NCBI GenBank assembly: GCA_963377175.1 | Contig: CAUJNA010001768.1 | Location: 1-64,000, forward strand | Origin: Effrenium voratum | Lineage: Eukaryota > Sar > Dinophyceae > Suessiales > Symbiodiniaceae | DNA length: 64,000 nt | Reading direction: 5' to 3' | Shown: positions 1 to 10,800 of the stretch, in pieces | Layout of the letters: the number at the start of each line of letters is the position of its first letter | Numbering within the stretch: the stretch's first letter is position 1 | Notes under the pieces: model-generated | Told to the model about the DNA's origin: nothing | The model's input: the letters and a program-made list of their open reading frames with translations, nothing else | Databases searched by the model: none | Translations under genes and position numbers: made by a program

Positions 1-1087
1 CCAGTCCCAGAGAGCGTCACCAGCTGATAGGCTATCAGGTGGATGAACACATCCGTCATCGTGCCGTCGAGCGCCTTGAAGGTGAACCGAGCCAGGTTGC
101 CCGAACGAGTGCTGACGCCGCTGAGGGGCATCTTGGGCACTCGCTCTGTCGGGAAGCCTGCGATGAAGCTGTGGCGCAGGTAGCCAGCGCGGTCGATGTC
201 GATGTTGCGCACCGTGTCGTCGTAGGTCCCCGCAAGGACCGAGAGGAAGTGGAAGTGCTCCAGGCTCCCTTCATAGGGTGTGCAGGTACTGCAGGCTGCC
301 AGCTGCATCTGCGACTCCAGGAGACTGTCTTCCTGCCTGGCCGCTGCGATGGGGGCCACGTCCTGCCCCGGGTTGGCCAGCAGGTGGATCTTAGAGCCCG
401 CGTCGTTGTCCCAAAAAGTCACGAACGCTCCCATGAGTTTCGTGAAGGCGCGCGCCACCGTGACGTTGTGCTCCGCCACGCCCGGAGGCACCGTGGACTG
501 CTGCGTGTGCGCCGTGGGGTAGCTGAACACAAGCGACCTTCCTGAGAGGAGCGCGCGGTTGAAGGACTCTACCAGCGCTGAGTCCAGGACGACCTGTGAG
601 GCCAGAACTCGGACGTTCTGGATCTCGAAGTCGGTGCTCAGCGTGGCTCCCGCCGGGTGCGCCCCGGCGTTCTCAGACCACAGCGCAGTCGTGGCGTCCG
701 CGAACTCGATCTCTATCACCAGGTTCGCTGCGGCGGCAGCATCTTCCCGCAGCGCAGAATGCCCACCATGGTGGACGCAGCAGCACCGCGTAGCCGCTCT
801 GGTGCACCGCGCGGGGCGTCCGAGAGTTGTTCCTCGTCGAAGCCCTCCACGGCCTTGTTCTGGTTGTACTCGCGGCCCTTCAGCAGGTCATGCGCGGCCA
901 CGGTGCGGCCGTAGTAGTTAATGTCGTCGCAGCGCTGGCCGTTGGCGAAGACCTGGATCTCTGGATGAAACAGGCGGGGTTCGGTGCCGCTGGTCAGCGG
1001 AATGCGGCAAACCCTAGGTGGCGGGAGAGAAGGAGCTCAGCGAGCTGGGAAAATACTGCACGTTGTGCCGTGCGGTCACGTAGTTGA
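1..1087 (-). pseudogene. Major capsid protein (MCP) relic, copy A, cut by the window edge
   Basis: Minus-strand relic of a viral major capsid protein, judged double-jelly-roll type. Reading leftwards from about 1087 it shows VTARH..QYFP near the N-terminus, then INYYGRTVAAHDLLKGREYN, then VTVARAF/KLMGAFV. It runs off the window at YQLVTLSGTG, close to the C-terminus seen in the second copy at 31702-32971. Compared with that copy, about 90 bp are lost around 990-1000 (the IDPESIKIAFRV region), and small indels or stops break the frame near 1020, 800 and 270. One junction, around 560, is intact here but broken in the other copy. In the related virus families this protein builds the icosahedral shell. 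The next gene upstream on the same strand is the PPSY protein. The MCP assignment rests on fold-level resemblance and on the penton and packaging ATPase neighbours. Confidence 0.65.
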
Positions 1088-1089
1088 CT

Positions 1090-2056
1090 CTGAAGCCAGA
1101 CTGTGTAGGAGGCGCGGCTGCTTGCGGGGCTGCCTGAAGTGCTGCTGCCGGAGCGCAGCGTGAAGTGCTGGGGCTGCGTGGCGTCGTTCATGTTGTTAGC
1201 GGACCGGACGTCCTGCACGGCCGCGTCCTCACTGCCCTGCTGAGGCCGGAAGAGCGTGTTCTCCAGCACCCAGCCCGTGCCGCGGGCAGGCCGTAGGCTG
1301 CGCCGCCTGCGAGTCCCACGGCCAACCCTGCCGTCGCCGCTGCGCCGACTCCTGCCGTGGCAGCCATCGCTCCAGCAACCTCTCCCGCTGTGGGTGCGAG
1401 GGCTGCTGCTCCTTGGCCAGCCCCCCAAGTACCCGAAGGCCCACGCCCTCGGCGGCGACGGCAACCTCTCCCTCCTCCGCAGCCACTGCTGCCGTCTCCT
1501 CTATGGCCTCCTGCGCGCGCTGCCCCGCCTCGTCCATGAGGCGCTACGTCGTCGGGTCGGCCTACGATCTGTGGTGGTGGCTGCGGCTGCGGCCCTGGGC
1601 GGGGCAATACATTTAGGCGGACGTACTCAGCTGCGTCCTGGGGGAGCTGGGAGCGGAAGGCCTGCGCCGCCGCGAGCCCTGCTGCTCCTGCGCCCCGCTG
1701 CTGCCTGCGCTCCGTCGGCCGCGCTGCGCAGACGGCCCGTGATGGGTCTCCTGCGAGGTCGTCCTCGCGGTTTCCTCCGCCTTGGCGCATCCGGGCCAAG
1801 TCCTCGTCCGTGGCCTCAGCGGGAGTGCGGAAGCCTTCCTCTGGAATCGCCCTCAGGGGAGTGTGCTGCAGAGGCTGCGGGTCGGGGTCCTCGCTGGACT
1901 GCACGAAGTCGTCCAAGTAGAAGTGGCTCGTGCTGAACGTGGTGGCCTTGCGGTCCGGCTGGTCCAGGGGCAGCGGCGCATTCCGCTCCAGGTAGCCCAC
2001 AACCTGCTCGAAGCGCGGGCGCTGATTGAAGCCGTGGGACCGAAGCGTCTTCATTT
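1090..2056 (-). pseudogene. Glycine-rich membrane (PPSY) protein relic, copy A
   Basis: Minus-strand relic of an unrecognised viral gene lying directly upstream of the MCP. The start MKTLRSHGFNQRPRFEQVV (ATG near 2056) follows the stop of the basic-protein gene by about one base (TAAAATG), which suggests tight packing. The N-terminal ~60 residues are charged. A Pro/Gln-rich linker (LPRPGPQPQPPPQI) follows, then an Ala/Glu-rich helix and an Ala/Gly hydrophobic segment (VGAAATAGLAVGLAGGAAYG, around 1300-1370) that looks like a GxxxG-type membrane helix. The frame is broken by small indels and by deletions near 1540 and 1700. The C-terminus, including PPSY, is preserved only in the 33025-33880 copy. 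A minor membrane or virion protein is plausible by position; no family was recognised. Confidence 0.5.
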
Positions 2057-2885
2057 TACTGTTGCGCAACTTCGCCCACGCCCCTGCGCTCGGCGCGCGC
2101 GTAGCGCAGCTGAGGGACCTGGCGGTGCACGGCCTCCGTCAGCCGGCTCACATCGTCCAGGTGCCGCTGCCCCTCTTGGGCGCTCCCCTAGCCAGGCGTT
2201 GAAGGCCCGCGCCTCCTCCAGCTCTCGCTGGCGCTTCAGCAGCGGCTGCAGGTCGTAGCTCGGATACGTCTTTCGGAACCACCGAGCATCTGAGGCTCGC
2301 TGCGAGGCTCTATGGACATCATGCTTTTTACACTAGGACGCCTTGCGCCCGCCGTCAGCCGGTCGTACGCCGACTGCCTCTCCAGCATGCGCATGGCGCG
2401 CTCGCTCGGACGAGGCGCTTGGGCCGTACCTCGCTGTGTACCTTGGGCTCTAACTGTGGCTCTAGCTGTGGCTCAGCCTTGGGCGCTGCCTTGGGCTTGG
2501 GCGCTGCCTTGGGCTTGGGAGCTGGCGCGGCAACTGCCTTGGGCGCTGCCTTGGGCGCTGCCTTGGACATGGGTGCTGTCTTGGGTGCTGCCTTGGCCGC
2601 TGCCTTGGGTGCTGCCTTGGGCACGGGCGCTGCCTTGGGCGCAGCCTTGGGTGCTGCCTTGGGTGCTGCCTTGGCCACGGGTGCTGCCTTGGGTGCTGCC
2701 TTGGGCGCCGTCTTGGGCTTTGTGGGAAATCTCACCCTCTTGGGCCGGAAGGGGGAGTCGATTTCGTAAGCAGGCTCCGTGGGCAGGTCGGCGATCATTT
2801 TTTTGCTCTTCGGCAGGGGCAGCTCGGGCGGCTTGGGCTTGTTTTTACTGCCTCTAAGCCTTAACGCCGGTTGCGCTTGCTTCAT
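2055..2885 (-). pseudogene. Lys/Pro/Ala-repeat basic protein relic, copy A
   Basis: Minus-strand gene starting MKQAQPALRLRGSKNKPKPP (ATG 2885-2883). From about 2730 to 2460 it consists of many AAPK/KAAPK units with occasional VP, MS or KP spacers, giving a very basic, low-complexity protein like histone H1 or a viral core protein. The 3' part (YDLQPLLKRQRELEEARAF and a further helical stretch) is charged and helical but lies in other frames, so at least two frameshifts are present (about 2430 and 2290). By composition it could condense DNA in a virion or nucleus; this is inference. A second copy lies at 26946-27326. The LINE begins 86 bp upstream, between this gene and the penton gene. Confidence 0.5.
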
Positions 2886-2970
2886 CGGTTTTTTAATAGA
2901 AAATATTTGTTTAAAAGACCTTCGGGGAATTAGACGTGATCCAAAAACAGCACGAAGGACAAGGACGAGC

Positions 2971-2992
2971 CCCGTAGCCATTTTGGCTCAAG
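2971..2992 (+). other. Dinoflagellate spliced-leader (DinoSL) sequence at the LINE 5' end, with a truncated second relic
   Basis: The 22-nt sequence reads CCCGTAGCC at 2971-2979 and ends in TTTTGGCTCAAG. It matches the 22-nt DinoSL at 21 consecutive positions; only the variable first base differs (C here). Immediately downstream, 2994-3003 repeats TTTTGGCTCA followed by GG, as expected for an older leader truncated by a further round of trans-splicing. DinoSL is added to mRNA, not encoded at genes, so its presence here indicates that a spliced transcript was reverse-transcribed and integrated. It sits on the LINE sense strand, 155 bp before the ORF1 ATG. Confidence 0.88.
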
Positions 2993-3147
2993 GTTTTGGC
3001 TCAGGCGTTGTCGACGCGACCTTGCTTGCAACACGATTGGGATCCAGCCCTTTCCGGTTGTGCTACCAACTGAGCCGTGACACCCCCCGTCGTGTGTGTT
3101 TTGGTTTTTCCCTTCTTTTGGCTTTTTCGCTTTTCATTTGCCCTCCC

Positions 3148-6100
3148 ATGAACAAGCAGCCCGGCCGGCCTTCCGTGCCTGCCATGGACGACTGCTTTGT
3201 GCAGCCTGGGCCTCACTGTGTGCTGCATTTTGGCCTCTCTGTCACAAAGGTGTACTTTGATCTCGGCATGAGTATTTCAGATGTTGCACTTCGAACGATT
3301 GGCCTTTTCAGCGGGTACAGAATCAAGACCAGGCACGCGTATTTTCCACCGGACATGCCAGCCATTTTGTTCGATGGACTTCACGTACACCTCCAGCAAT
3401 TCGGTGTCTTGGGAATGTATTGTACATCTTGCCAGGATGTCATGTACTTCTCAGGGCACATCTGTGCTTCGAGTCAATTTGTTACCTGCAGGACCTGCGC
3501 CGGATCTTGTGAACAGTGCTCGACCCATGGTCAGAAAGATACATTCGTCAGTCAGGAGATGAGTGAAAGGCTTGCTGGACTTCCTCTCCGGCCCTTCCCG
3601 CAAGTGGCTGACATTTGGTTTCATGGACCTCTTTCCCCTTCACTCCAATGCTTGCAACTTTTCAGCGATGAGAATTTGGCAGATCTCTGTGGGCGGCTTG
3701 GGATACCTGTTGACCTTTGCCTCTTTTCCATCAATGGCAAATCCCAGGAACCCAGTACATTGGCTCAATCCATCAAGGACCAAGTTCTTCGCATTCGATT
3801 TCGAGGTCTTCCTGGTGGTGCTCCTAGTGACCGTGATCCTTCATCTTTTCTCCTTGGGGATGTTAACTCCTCTTTTATGGGCGAATCGGGCTGCAGTTCT
3901 GTCACGTCACACCATCACCAACATGCTCATGTGAACGATCACTGCCTTGATGAGCAACGACACTTGCAACCTGTGGCATTGTCAGCCTTTGAGTTTCCAC
4001 CTCCTCCGGATGAGAGAATTAAATTCACCGACCAGATTTGGTTTCAAGGTGAGGACTGCCTTGCGACCCCTGGTATCCAGATTACCAATGCCATTTTCTG
4101 TGAGGCCATCCGATTTGATCATGATGCTGATTTCCAGGCAATTTCGTCTCGAATACTTCCTGGCGGAGATCAACACGGGCTCCAACCCCGGATCACCATC
4201 AGAGATTGCTTCAAGTGCATTCCTGTCAGGGCAGATCCACCGGTCATCATCACGCACGTCACACGAGACGAGGTGAACGATTGCTTATTCTACACACAGT
4301 GTAACTCATTCTGTACCGCGGTCTGCAATACACTTGACAAACCCGTGCAAGATGCTTTTGAGTTATTCGCTGGGGGATTTGCAGGTTGGAAACAGGCTGT
4401 TACAGCCCTCAATCAGCAAGAGTTGATCAACATCAATGTGTGCCATGCCATCGACTTAGACCCTGAGTCTTGCAACAACTACCGCCTGAACCACTGCAGT
4501 GGCCCGAGTGGCACGATATGTGCCCACTGTCATCAAGAAAGAGTTTTGTGCAAGCATGTCCTGCCAGATTTGCTGGCTAGCCTTCAACAAGGCCACCCGC
4601 AGGCAGTTTGGATGTGCTCTCCGCCATGCCCCAGCTGGAGTGATAGTGGAAATCGTGCCGGCCTCAACAGCCTTGACGGTCAGGCTTTCCTCGACCTCCT
4701 TGATTGCATGAAAATGAATCAACCCCCAGTTGTCTGGATCGAGAACGTTTCAGCAATCTCCAAGCATCGCCACTTTCGCATTGTCACCGATCGAATTGGT
4801 CGTGCGGGGTTCCAGATTGTGCAACAGATCGAGTCGAATTTGCTTGCCTTACAACCGACATGCAGGAGCAGATGGATGGCAATTTGTGTTCGCCGCGACT
4901 TGCTACCGCTTTTGGGCAGCATTCCTCGATGTCCCTTTCCTGTTTTGGGCAAATCCACCCTCATTGGCAGAGACGTACTCCCTGTGCACCTCCCTCCACT
5001 GCATGAGCAATGCTTGTTCTTGACCCAGAGTGAACGCGAGACTTACTCGGATGCCAGGTATTGTAAACAGGCAACCTCGAAGGATCGCACTCTGCAGCAC
5101 AGAATTAAAGGACCGTATGGTCACTTAGGCACCGTGATGGCAAAGTATGGATCGCAGCATACGCTACACCCTTCGGCATTGCTGCAAAGTGGACTCCACG
5201 CCGACCTCACCGGCTCTCTCCAGCGGCCTCGGTTTTTCTCGCCTTTGGAGCTCGCTTTAGCCTTGGGAACATTCGGAACTCTGAAACTTCCGCGAAATTG
5301 CCGGAGCGCACATCATATGGTGGGAAACGCCATTTCCCCCATGCAGGCGTTGCAAGTACTTTTGCCCATCATGTGTCTCCTCACTAAAACTCGGATTTGT
5401 GCGCCAGTTTCTCATCCGCAGGACATCCTGATGAATGCGTGGAGACTTAGACTCCGAGCCAGCCAAACGAATGTGATCGAATCTGCCAGCTGGATAGGTT
5501 TAGTTGCAGCCGGCAGTTCAAGCCCAGCTGAGTCGCATAGTGAGCCCCTACATGCAATTTCCCACGCCCGTGAGAACTTGGTGCCCGAACCCATCGCTGA
5601 TGATAGACGGCGGTATGTGTCCGACATCGCTCTCTCAAAGCCGCTTCCTCGGAACGTTGGTGTCTTGAGTACTCAAGTTCAGAATCACCCCTCCGAAAGT
5701 GTGTGTTCTCCCACACTCTCTTGGGGTTTGCCTTCTTTCCAGATTTGGCTCAACCCAGATGAATGCGTGGAGACCTCAGCACCTTCCAACTCAAGTCTCA
5801 AGACCATCACCTCGGCATTTGACATCAGTGAGCATTGCATTTTCCGAACCTGTGGACCCAAGAGTGTGCTCTTGGCACCCGATGCCCTCGTGCCTGATCC
5901 TGTGCAAGATCTGATTGCTATCCCCTGTTTCACCGACCCGAGCGAGTTCCCGCTCTGCCAACGTGTGCAACAGAACCTTCAGTGCTTGAACACTCCTGCT
6001 CGCATGACTGCAGTACGGACACACATTTACTTGTACCACCACGATCGCTGTTATCGTGTTGATGTTCCTGTGCAGGCCACCAACGCCGAGCTCCGACACC

Positions 6101-7584
6101 AGCTCCTTGTTTCCGCAGTTCAAGAATTTGCTTCTTACCCCAATTTCCACTTGAAGGGTCGACTCCGGAATTCCTCGAAGGTTTCCCTCCTCGGTTCTTT
6201 GCAGGGATGGGAACGGATCGTGACGCTTGACATTCGCGAATGTGTTGATCGGATGGTTGCTGCCTCCCCCGTGCCACTACCTTCAGGCTGTGCCGAAGTT
6301 TGGATTGCCTGGGCCGGGTCTAAATTGACCCCATTTCGTGCCCCAGGGGACATCCTGATATCCCAACTTGTGTCTCAGTTCTTGAGCGGATCTCGCACAA
6401 GCTTGGCTGCCGTTGAAGTTCGATGCAACGGAAAGCCCGTCGACACAACCTTGACTGTCCTTCACTTTGCCTCTAGTGTGATCCGTGTGTTCCTGCCAGG
6501 ATTGCCAGGTGGTGGTAAGTCCCACCCTGCACCAGTAGATGTGGATCATTCCGGCAGCAGTGAAGACAGATCAGCCACCGACAGGTTTATTGCACACTGT
6601 AGACAGCGCCACACTGTGGCAGGCTCTCTTGACCTTCTCCTTGAACTTCGCCGAACTCTTGTAGCGACCAGTGTCCGTGTGCAGACCCTACTCGCGCAAG
6701 GTACCCTTTGGGGGGACGATGAGATCCTGTACCACCTTGAGTGCATCTCCAACACTCAACCCAATGAGCTTGTGATCCCCGTTGATCCATTGATCACGTC
6801 GGCCCTGCTCAGTGAATCGCCTCACTGCATGCTTCGCTCTTGGCTTTTCGATCGAGTGAATCTTGATGCTGAGTGCGTTCTCGTCACAGCCCTGCGGCTG
6901 GAGGATCATTGGGTTCCAATTGTTTGGCACCTCCACATGCGCCAGATCCATACGGCATCTTGTGACACAACGGAGGCCACACAACGATATGTGCAGCAGG
7001 CCACGTTCGTATTGCTGCAAGCCACAGGTTTTCATGCCGGTCATTCAAATCATCGGGTCGCCAGACCTTGGTGTGCAGGACTTCAAAATGCTTGTGGTGC
7101 CCAGGCCATTGCTTGGATCAGGTGTGCTGTTGGTCCGCTGCCCAACCCTGGAGACTTGACGCATACTTCACTCCGTGCTCTCTTTATGCGCAGCCTTGTC
7201 GGATGTGAATACGTGCCTCAGGTTCATTACCTTGCTGGTGGGAAATTCAACCCGTTGAAAGCTGGTTTGGCACAAAGCCTCATCGATGCCGGTCAACCCA
7301 TCAGGCAAGTTGCCAAACTGGTGGATACATTACACGATGCCATTCCTAACCAAGAATTGGGCAATATCCTCAACATGCCTCGACTTGAGGAGCGTTTTGC
7401 GGCTCTCACTGATGCTGCAACCAAGCACAAAGTTGACCTTTCCTCTAGCTTGTCGGGTGCTTCCCGCCCCAAAGGCAAAGGCAAAGGGGCGAAATCGGCA
7501 AAACCTGCCAAATCCTTTCACCGTGACACTCCCTTGCCCAGTGTTCGTGATTTGACCCTACATGCCAATTTGCTAAACCTTTAA
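3148..7584 (+). pseudogene. LINE ORF1, 5' part: zinc-ribbon-like, C5-cytosine methyltransferase-like and cysteine-peptidase-like domains
   Basis: First ATG after the DinoSL. The genuine reading ends at 7570, where Copia-1 inserts; TTGCTAAACCTTTAA is LTR sequence. Segments in order: a Cys-rich stretch (CTSC...CRTCAGSCEQC, ~3420-3530); a region ending LRIRFRGLPGG (~3690-3835); a C5-MTase-like domain (~4350-5380); a second region ending SVIRVFLPGLPGG (~6405-6525); and a peptidase-like domain (~6700-7160). In the C5 domain I see FELFAGGFAGW (motif I), CSPPCPSWS (motif IV, with the PC dipeptide), WIENV (motif VI), PTCRSRW (motif VIII-like) and MVGNAISP (motif X). The peptidase-like domain shows LWGDDEI, DHWVP, SCDTTE and LQNACG, an H-D-Q-C arrangement like Ulp1/adenain (C48). 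The frame continues after Copia-1 at 14903. Protein function in retrotransposition is inferred only. Confidence 0.72.
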
Positions 7585-7728
7585 TGCACCGTACTTGTGG
7601 CTATGTATGAGACATCTCGTAGCCTGTACTCATGTCAGTAGGAATTCGGTTGTACAGTTGTTCGCATGACGTTGTATCACACGAGAACACGATTTGATCG
7701 TAAGGCGTTTCGGTCCAAAAGATTCGCA
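7571..7728 (+). repeat. Copia-1 5' LTR
   Basis: 158 bp beginning TGCTAAACC and ending GATTCGCA, repeated at 14740-14897 with one substitution. CAATT lies immediately upstream. Confidence 0.95.
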
Positions 7729-7741
7729 TGGTAGCGGAGCC
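7729..7741 (+). other. Copia-1 primer-binding site, initiator-tRNA type
   Basis: TGGTAGCGGAGCC starts directly after the 5' LTR and would pair with a tRNA 3' end of the form GGCTCCGCTACCA. Copia-2 has the same first 12 bases at the same place. It is close to the TGGTATCAGAGC site that plant copia elements use with initiator tRNA-Met, so that tRNA is the likely primer (inference). Confidence 0.7.
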
Positions 7742-7809
7742 ATGGATGCTTCGTTGCTGAACTGAGTGGTTTGGCTCCTTGCCTTTAGACTGCTTGGCTA
7801 GCAGCAGCG

Positions 7810-10800
7810 ATGCACGGCAATCCAGGTGCAGCAGATGGATCGCCGGTTGGCGGCGATGGACGACAAGTTTTCCAGACTCAGATAGATGTGGAAGGATGGT
7901 TTGCGCAAGTGAGAACCGTCACCCAGGCGACGTTGGACGCCGCCCAGATGAATGCGAATTCTGTGCAACAGCTGCTGAGTGCGCAAGCAGCGCCTCAATC
8001 AGGTTATGAAGAAAGAGGTTTGCAAGGCAGAGACCTTGCGCGAGTGCTTAAGCAGCCGAGTGTGTTCAACCCGAGCACACGTGAAGAAGAGCTCAGCATG
8101 TGGAAATCTTGGAGCTGGGAGTTGGAGCAATATCTTGGTGCTCTCGACAATGGATTCACAGAAGACTTCTTGGCCATGAAGACTGTCGATTCAGATATTT
8201 TGATGGACAGCATGGATGCCCCTGTTAGACAGCGAGGCGTGTTGCTCTATAGCGTTTTGGCTGGTCTTTTACACGAAAAAGGTAAACAGGTTCTGAAGAG
8301 TGTGGAACCACAGAATGGGTATGAAGGCTATAGGCGGCTTAGAGCCGATTTGGAGCCTTCTTCGAGAACAAGGATTTTGGCACTGCTACAGACCTTGAAC
8401 GCTTGGCCTTCGTTTGACGCAAGGCAGGGAATCATGCCGCAAGTCATGAAGTTAGAGAGTGCGGTGAAGGAGTACGAGCAGTTGAGTGGAACTGCAATGG
8501 ATCCCAATTTGAAGCTGGCTACACTTTTGCGTTGTTTGACTGGACAGTTGAGACAGCACACAAACCTCATTGTGAGTGATTCTTCTTCGTACATTGATGT
8601 GAGGAATTTGATCATGCGCTGGGATTCTTCGCAGACAAAGTGGCATCAGCCCCTGTTGAAATCCTTTGAGATCAATTCTCCAGCAGACCACAACGACCCC
8701 ATGGACATCGACCGAGTTTATGGTAAGGGGCATGGCAAAAAGGGCAAAGGCAAGCATGAGAAAGGTAAGAGCAAGTTTGCCGGAGCCAAAGGAAAAGGTA
8801 ACAAGGGCAAGTCAAAGAATGATAGCAAAGGCTATGGCAACAAAGGAAAAACTGGCAAAGGGAAGCAATTCTCTTCGTACTCTGGCAAGGGATACGGAGA
8901 TCCTCAACGTGACCAGCAGCAGAAAAGGGCAGATCCGAATGCTTGCCTGTATTGCGGAAAGCATGGTCACTGGAAGCGCGAGTGTTGGCAATTTCAACAG
9001 GACAAGCAGTCGGGAACAATTCGCAGAACAGATGAACAGCCCCTTCAGCAATCAGATTTTCAGACAGCGCCTGAGCCCCCTCGCAATGTGCCTTCAGGTA
9101 GTCAGACGCCTTCTGTGCAAAGCGGCGCCACATTCAAGACAGCATCTTCTGTGCGTCGTGTCTCAGTGGCACCTGCGTTCAACATTGCTGACGATCTTAG
9201 GCCCTTTGATGTGCACATTTATTCCATGGAAGAATTTGACAGTGAAACAGGCAGTGTTTGCATGATCACAGCTTGCGGTGGTGAACCGGTGATATCGGAG
9301 TCGATTTGCTCATGCGTTGATTTGTGCGAGTGTATCGGCTCAGCGTTTTCTCGCAATTCATTTCATGATTACGATGTTTTTCCTATTTGCGATATGAGTG
9401 CAACGGATGATGACGGTCACTGGACCTATTCTTGCAATGAGTGTGGGACCTCAGATTGCGCTATTTGCAGCAAATTGGCTTGCGAACCTTCAGCAGGTGT
9501 GCCGCAGGACGATGCGTGTTCATACATCAGGATGCTGTACGACTCAGATTGTTCAGGCGATATGGAAATCATATTGGATTCAGGCGCCGACATCAGTGTC
9601 CTGCCTTTAGGCTGGGAAGGGTGCGGCGCTGAGAGCAGTTTGCCAGCTGTCATGTTCAGGGATGCACAAGGTCGGAAAATAGAGATGAGCGGATGCCGAG
9701 ATGCGCACGTGCTCTTGGGGGATGTGTCATTCACTGAGACGTTTGCAGTCGGCCCGGTGACAGCGCCACTCCTCGCGATGGGAAAGTTGGTGAAGGCTGG
9801 ATGGAGCTTGGAGCTCAGCGGCAGTGAGCCTGCACTTGTCAAAGGCGATTGCAGGATTGATGTGCACTATAGGAGAAATTCCTTGTGCGCATATGGGTCC
9901 ATACGGGCCATTTCAGCAGAGAGCAAGAGAGACGATTTGGAGCTGCATGTTCGTCGTGCGGTCCTCAGTGATGCTTTAGCAGCAGTTGGTGAGGTTTGGA
10001 ACCAGATGGCAGATGACATCTTTGCGATTAGATCGTTTGGGGATGCTTTTCTGAATATTGAGGAGTGCTTGCATGGTGTAGGTTGCAGATTTCGGACGAC
10101 CATCATTTACGATGATGGCGACTGGCAGTTGGTTGAATTCGGCCAGGATATTAGTGAGTTGCAGACTCCAGCTGGCCCAATTCCTGCAATTGAGGGAGTG
10201 GTTGACATTTTGACGTTGGCGCACAGGCGACGCTTCAAGCCAGAGCAGATGGGATTTGAGGCTATCTTTGATGAGCCTGCGCCCCAGAACAAGGGTTCGT
10301 CTTCGAGCTCGCAGAGTGACAGTTCAAGTGAAAGCTCGAAGGGAAGGTCGCCAGCCCGAGCAGCGAATGATGAGGAGAAGCAGCAACATGTGCCAGCGGT
10401 TCTGCCAGGCAGCACATCCGATGTCAGGGAACCAGCGCCGAAGCCGTCCGACCCGGAGCAATTGGAGGTCGAGGGGATTTTGCTGACACCTAGCTCGACC
10501 CTCAAGGAGCTGAGAGCTGCATGTCTTGCTCTAGGCATTGGCAAATCAGGGGGAAAGGCAACTGTCTTCAGTCGCATTGCGGCTCATCAGCGGAAGATGC
10601 AATTGAGTGAGAAAGTTGAAATCAGGAAGGAGTTGGAACGTGATGTGAACAGGCAGCCGGTCCTTGTTCCAGATGTTCCTCAGCCCACGGAGGCGCAGAT
10701 TGCCGAGCATGCTGCGACGCACCTGCCATACGCGCCGTGGTGTGCCTTTTGTGTGGCGCACAAAGCTAGGGATGCAAAGCATAGCAGATCTACTTCTGTC

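Noticed and set aside
2312..2857. Long plus-strand Trp/Leu/Pro-rich or Gly/Ala-rich frames
   Set aside because: They are the antisense of the Lys/Pro/Ala repeats on the minus strand; repetitive DNA keeps all frames open.
3030..3090. tRNA-like sequence antisense to the LINE leader (GGCTCAGTTGGTAGCAC)
   Set aside because: It has a D-arm-like segment only; no B box or acceptor pairing could be found.
2779..3147. Upstream extension of the LINE ORF1 frame to 2779
   Set aside because: This part lies antisense to the viral basic-protein gene and upstream of the DinoSL, so it belongs to the target DNA. The first ATG after the leader is 3148.
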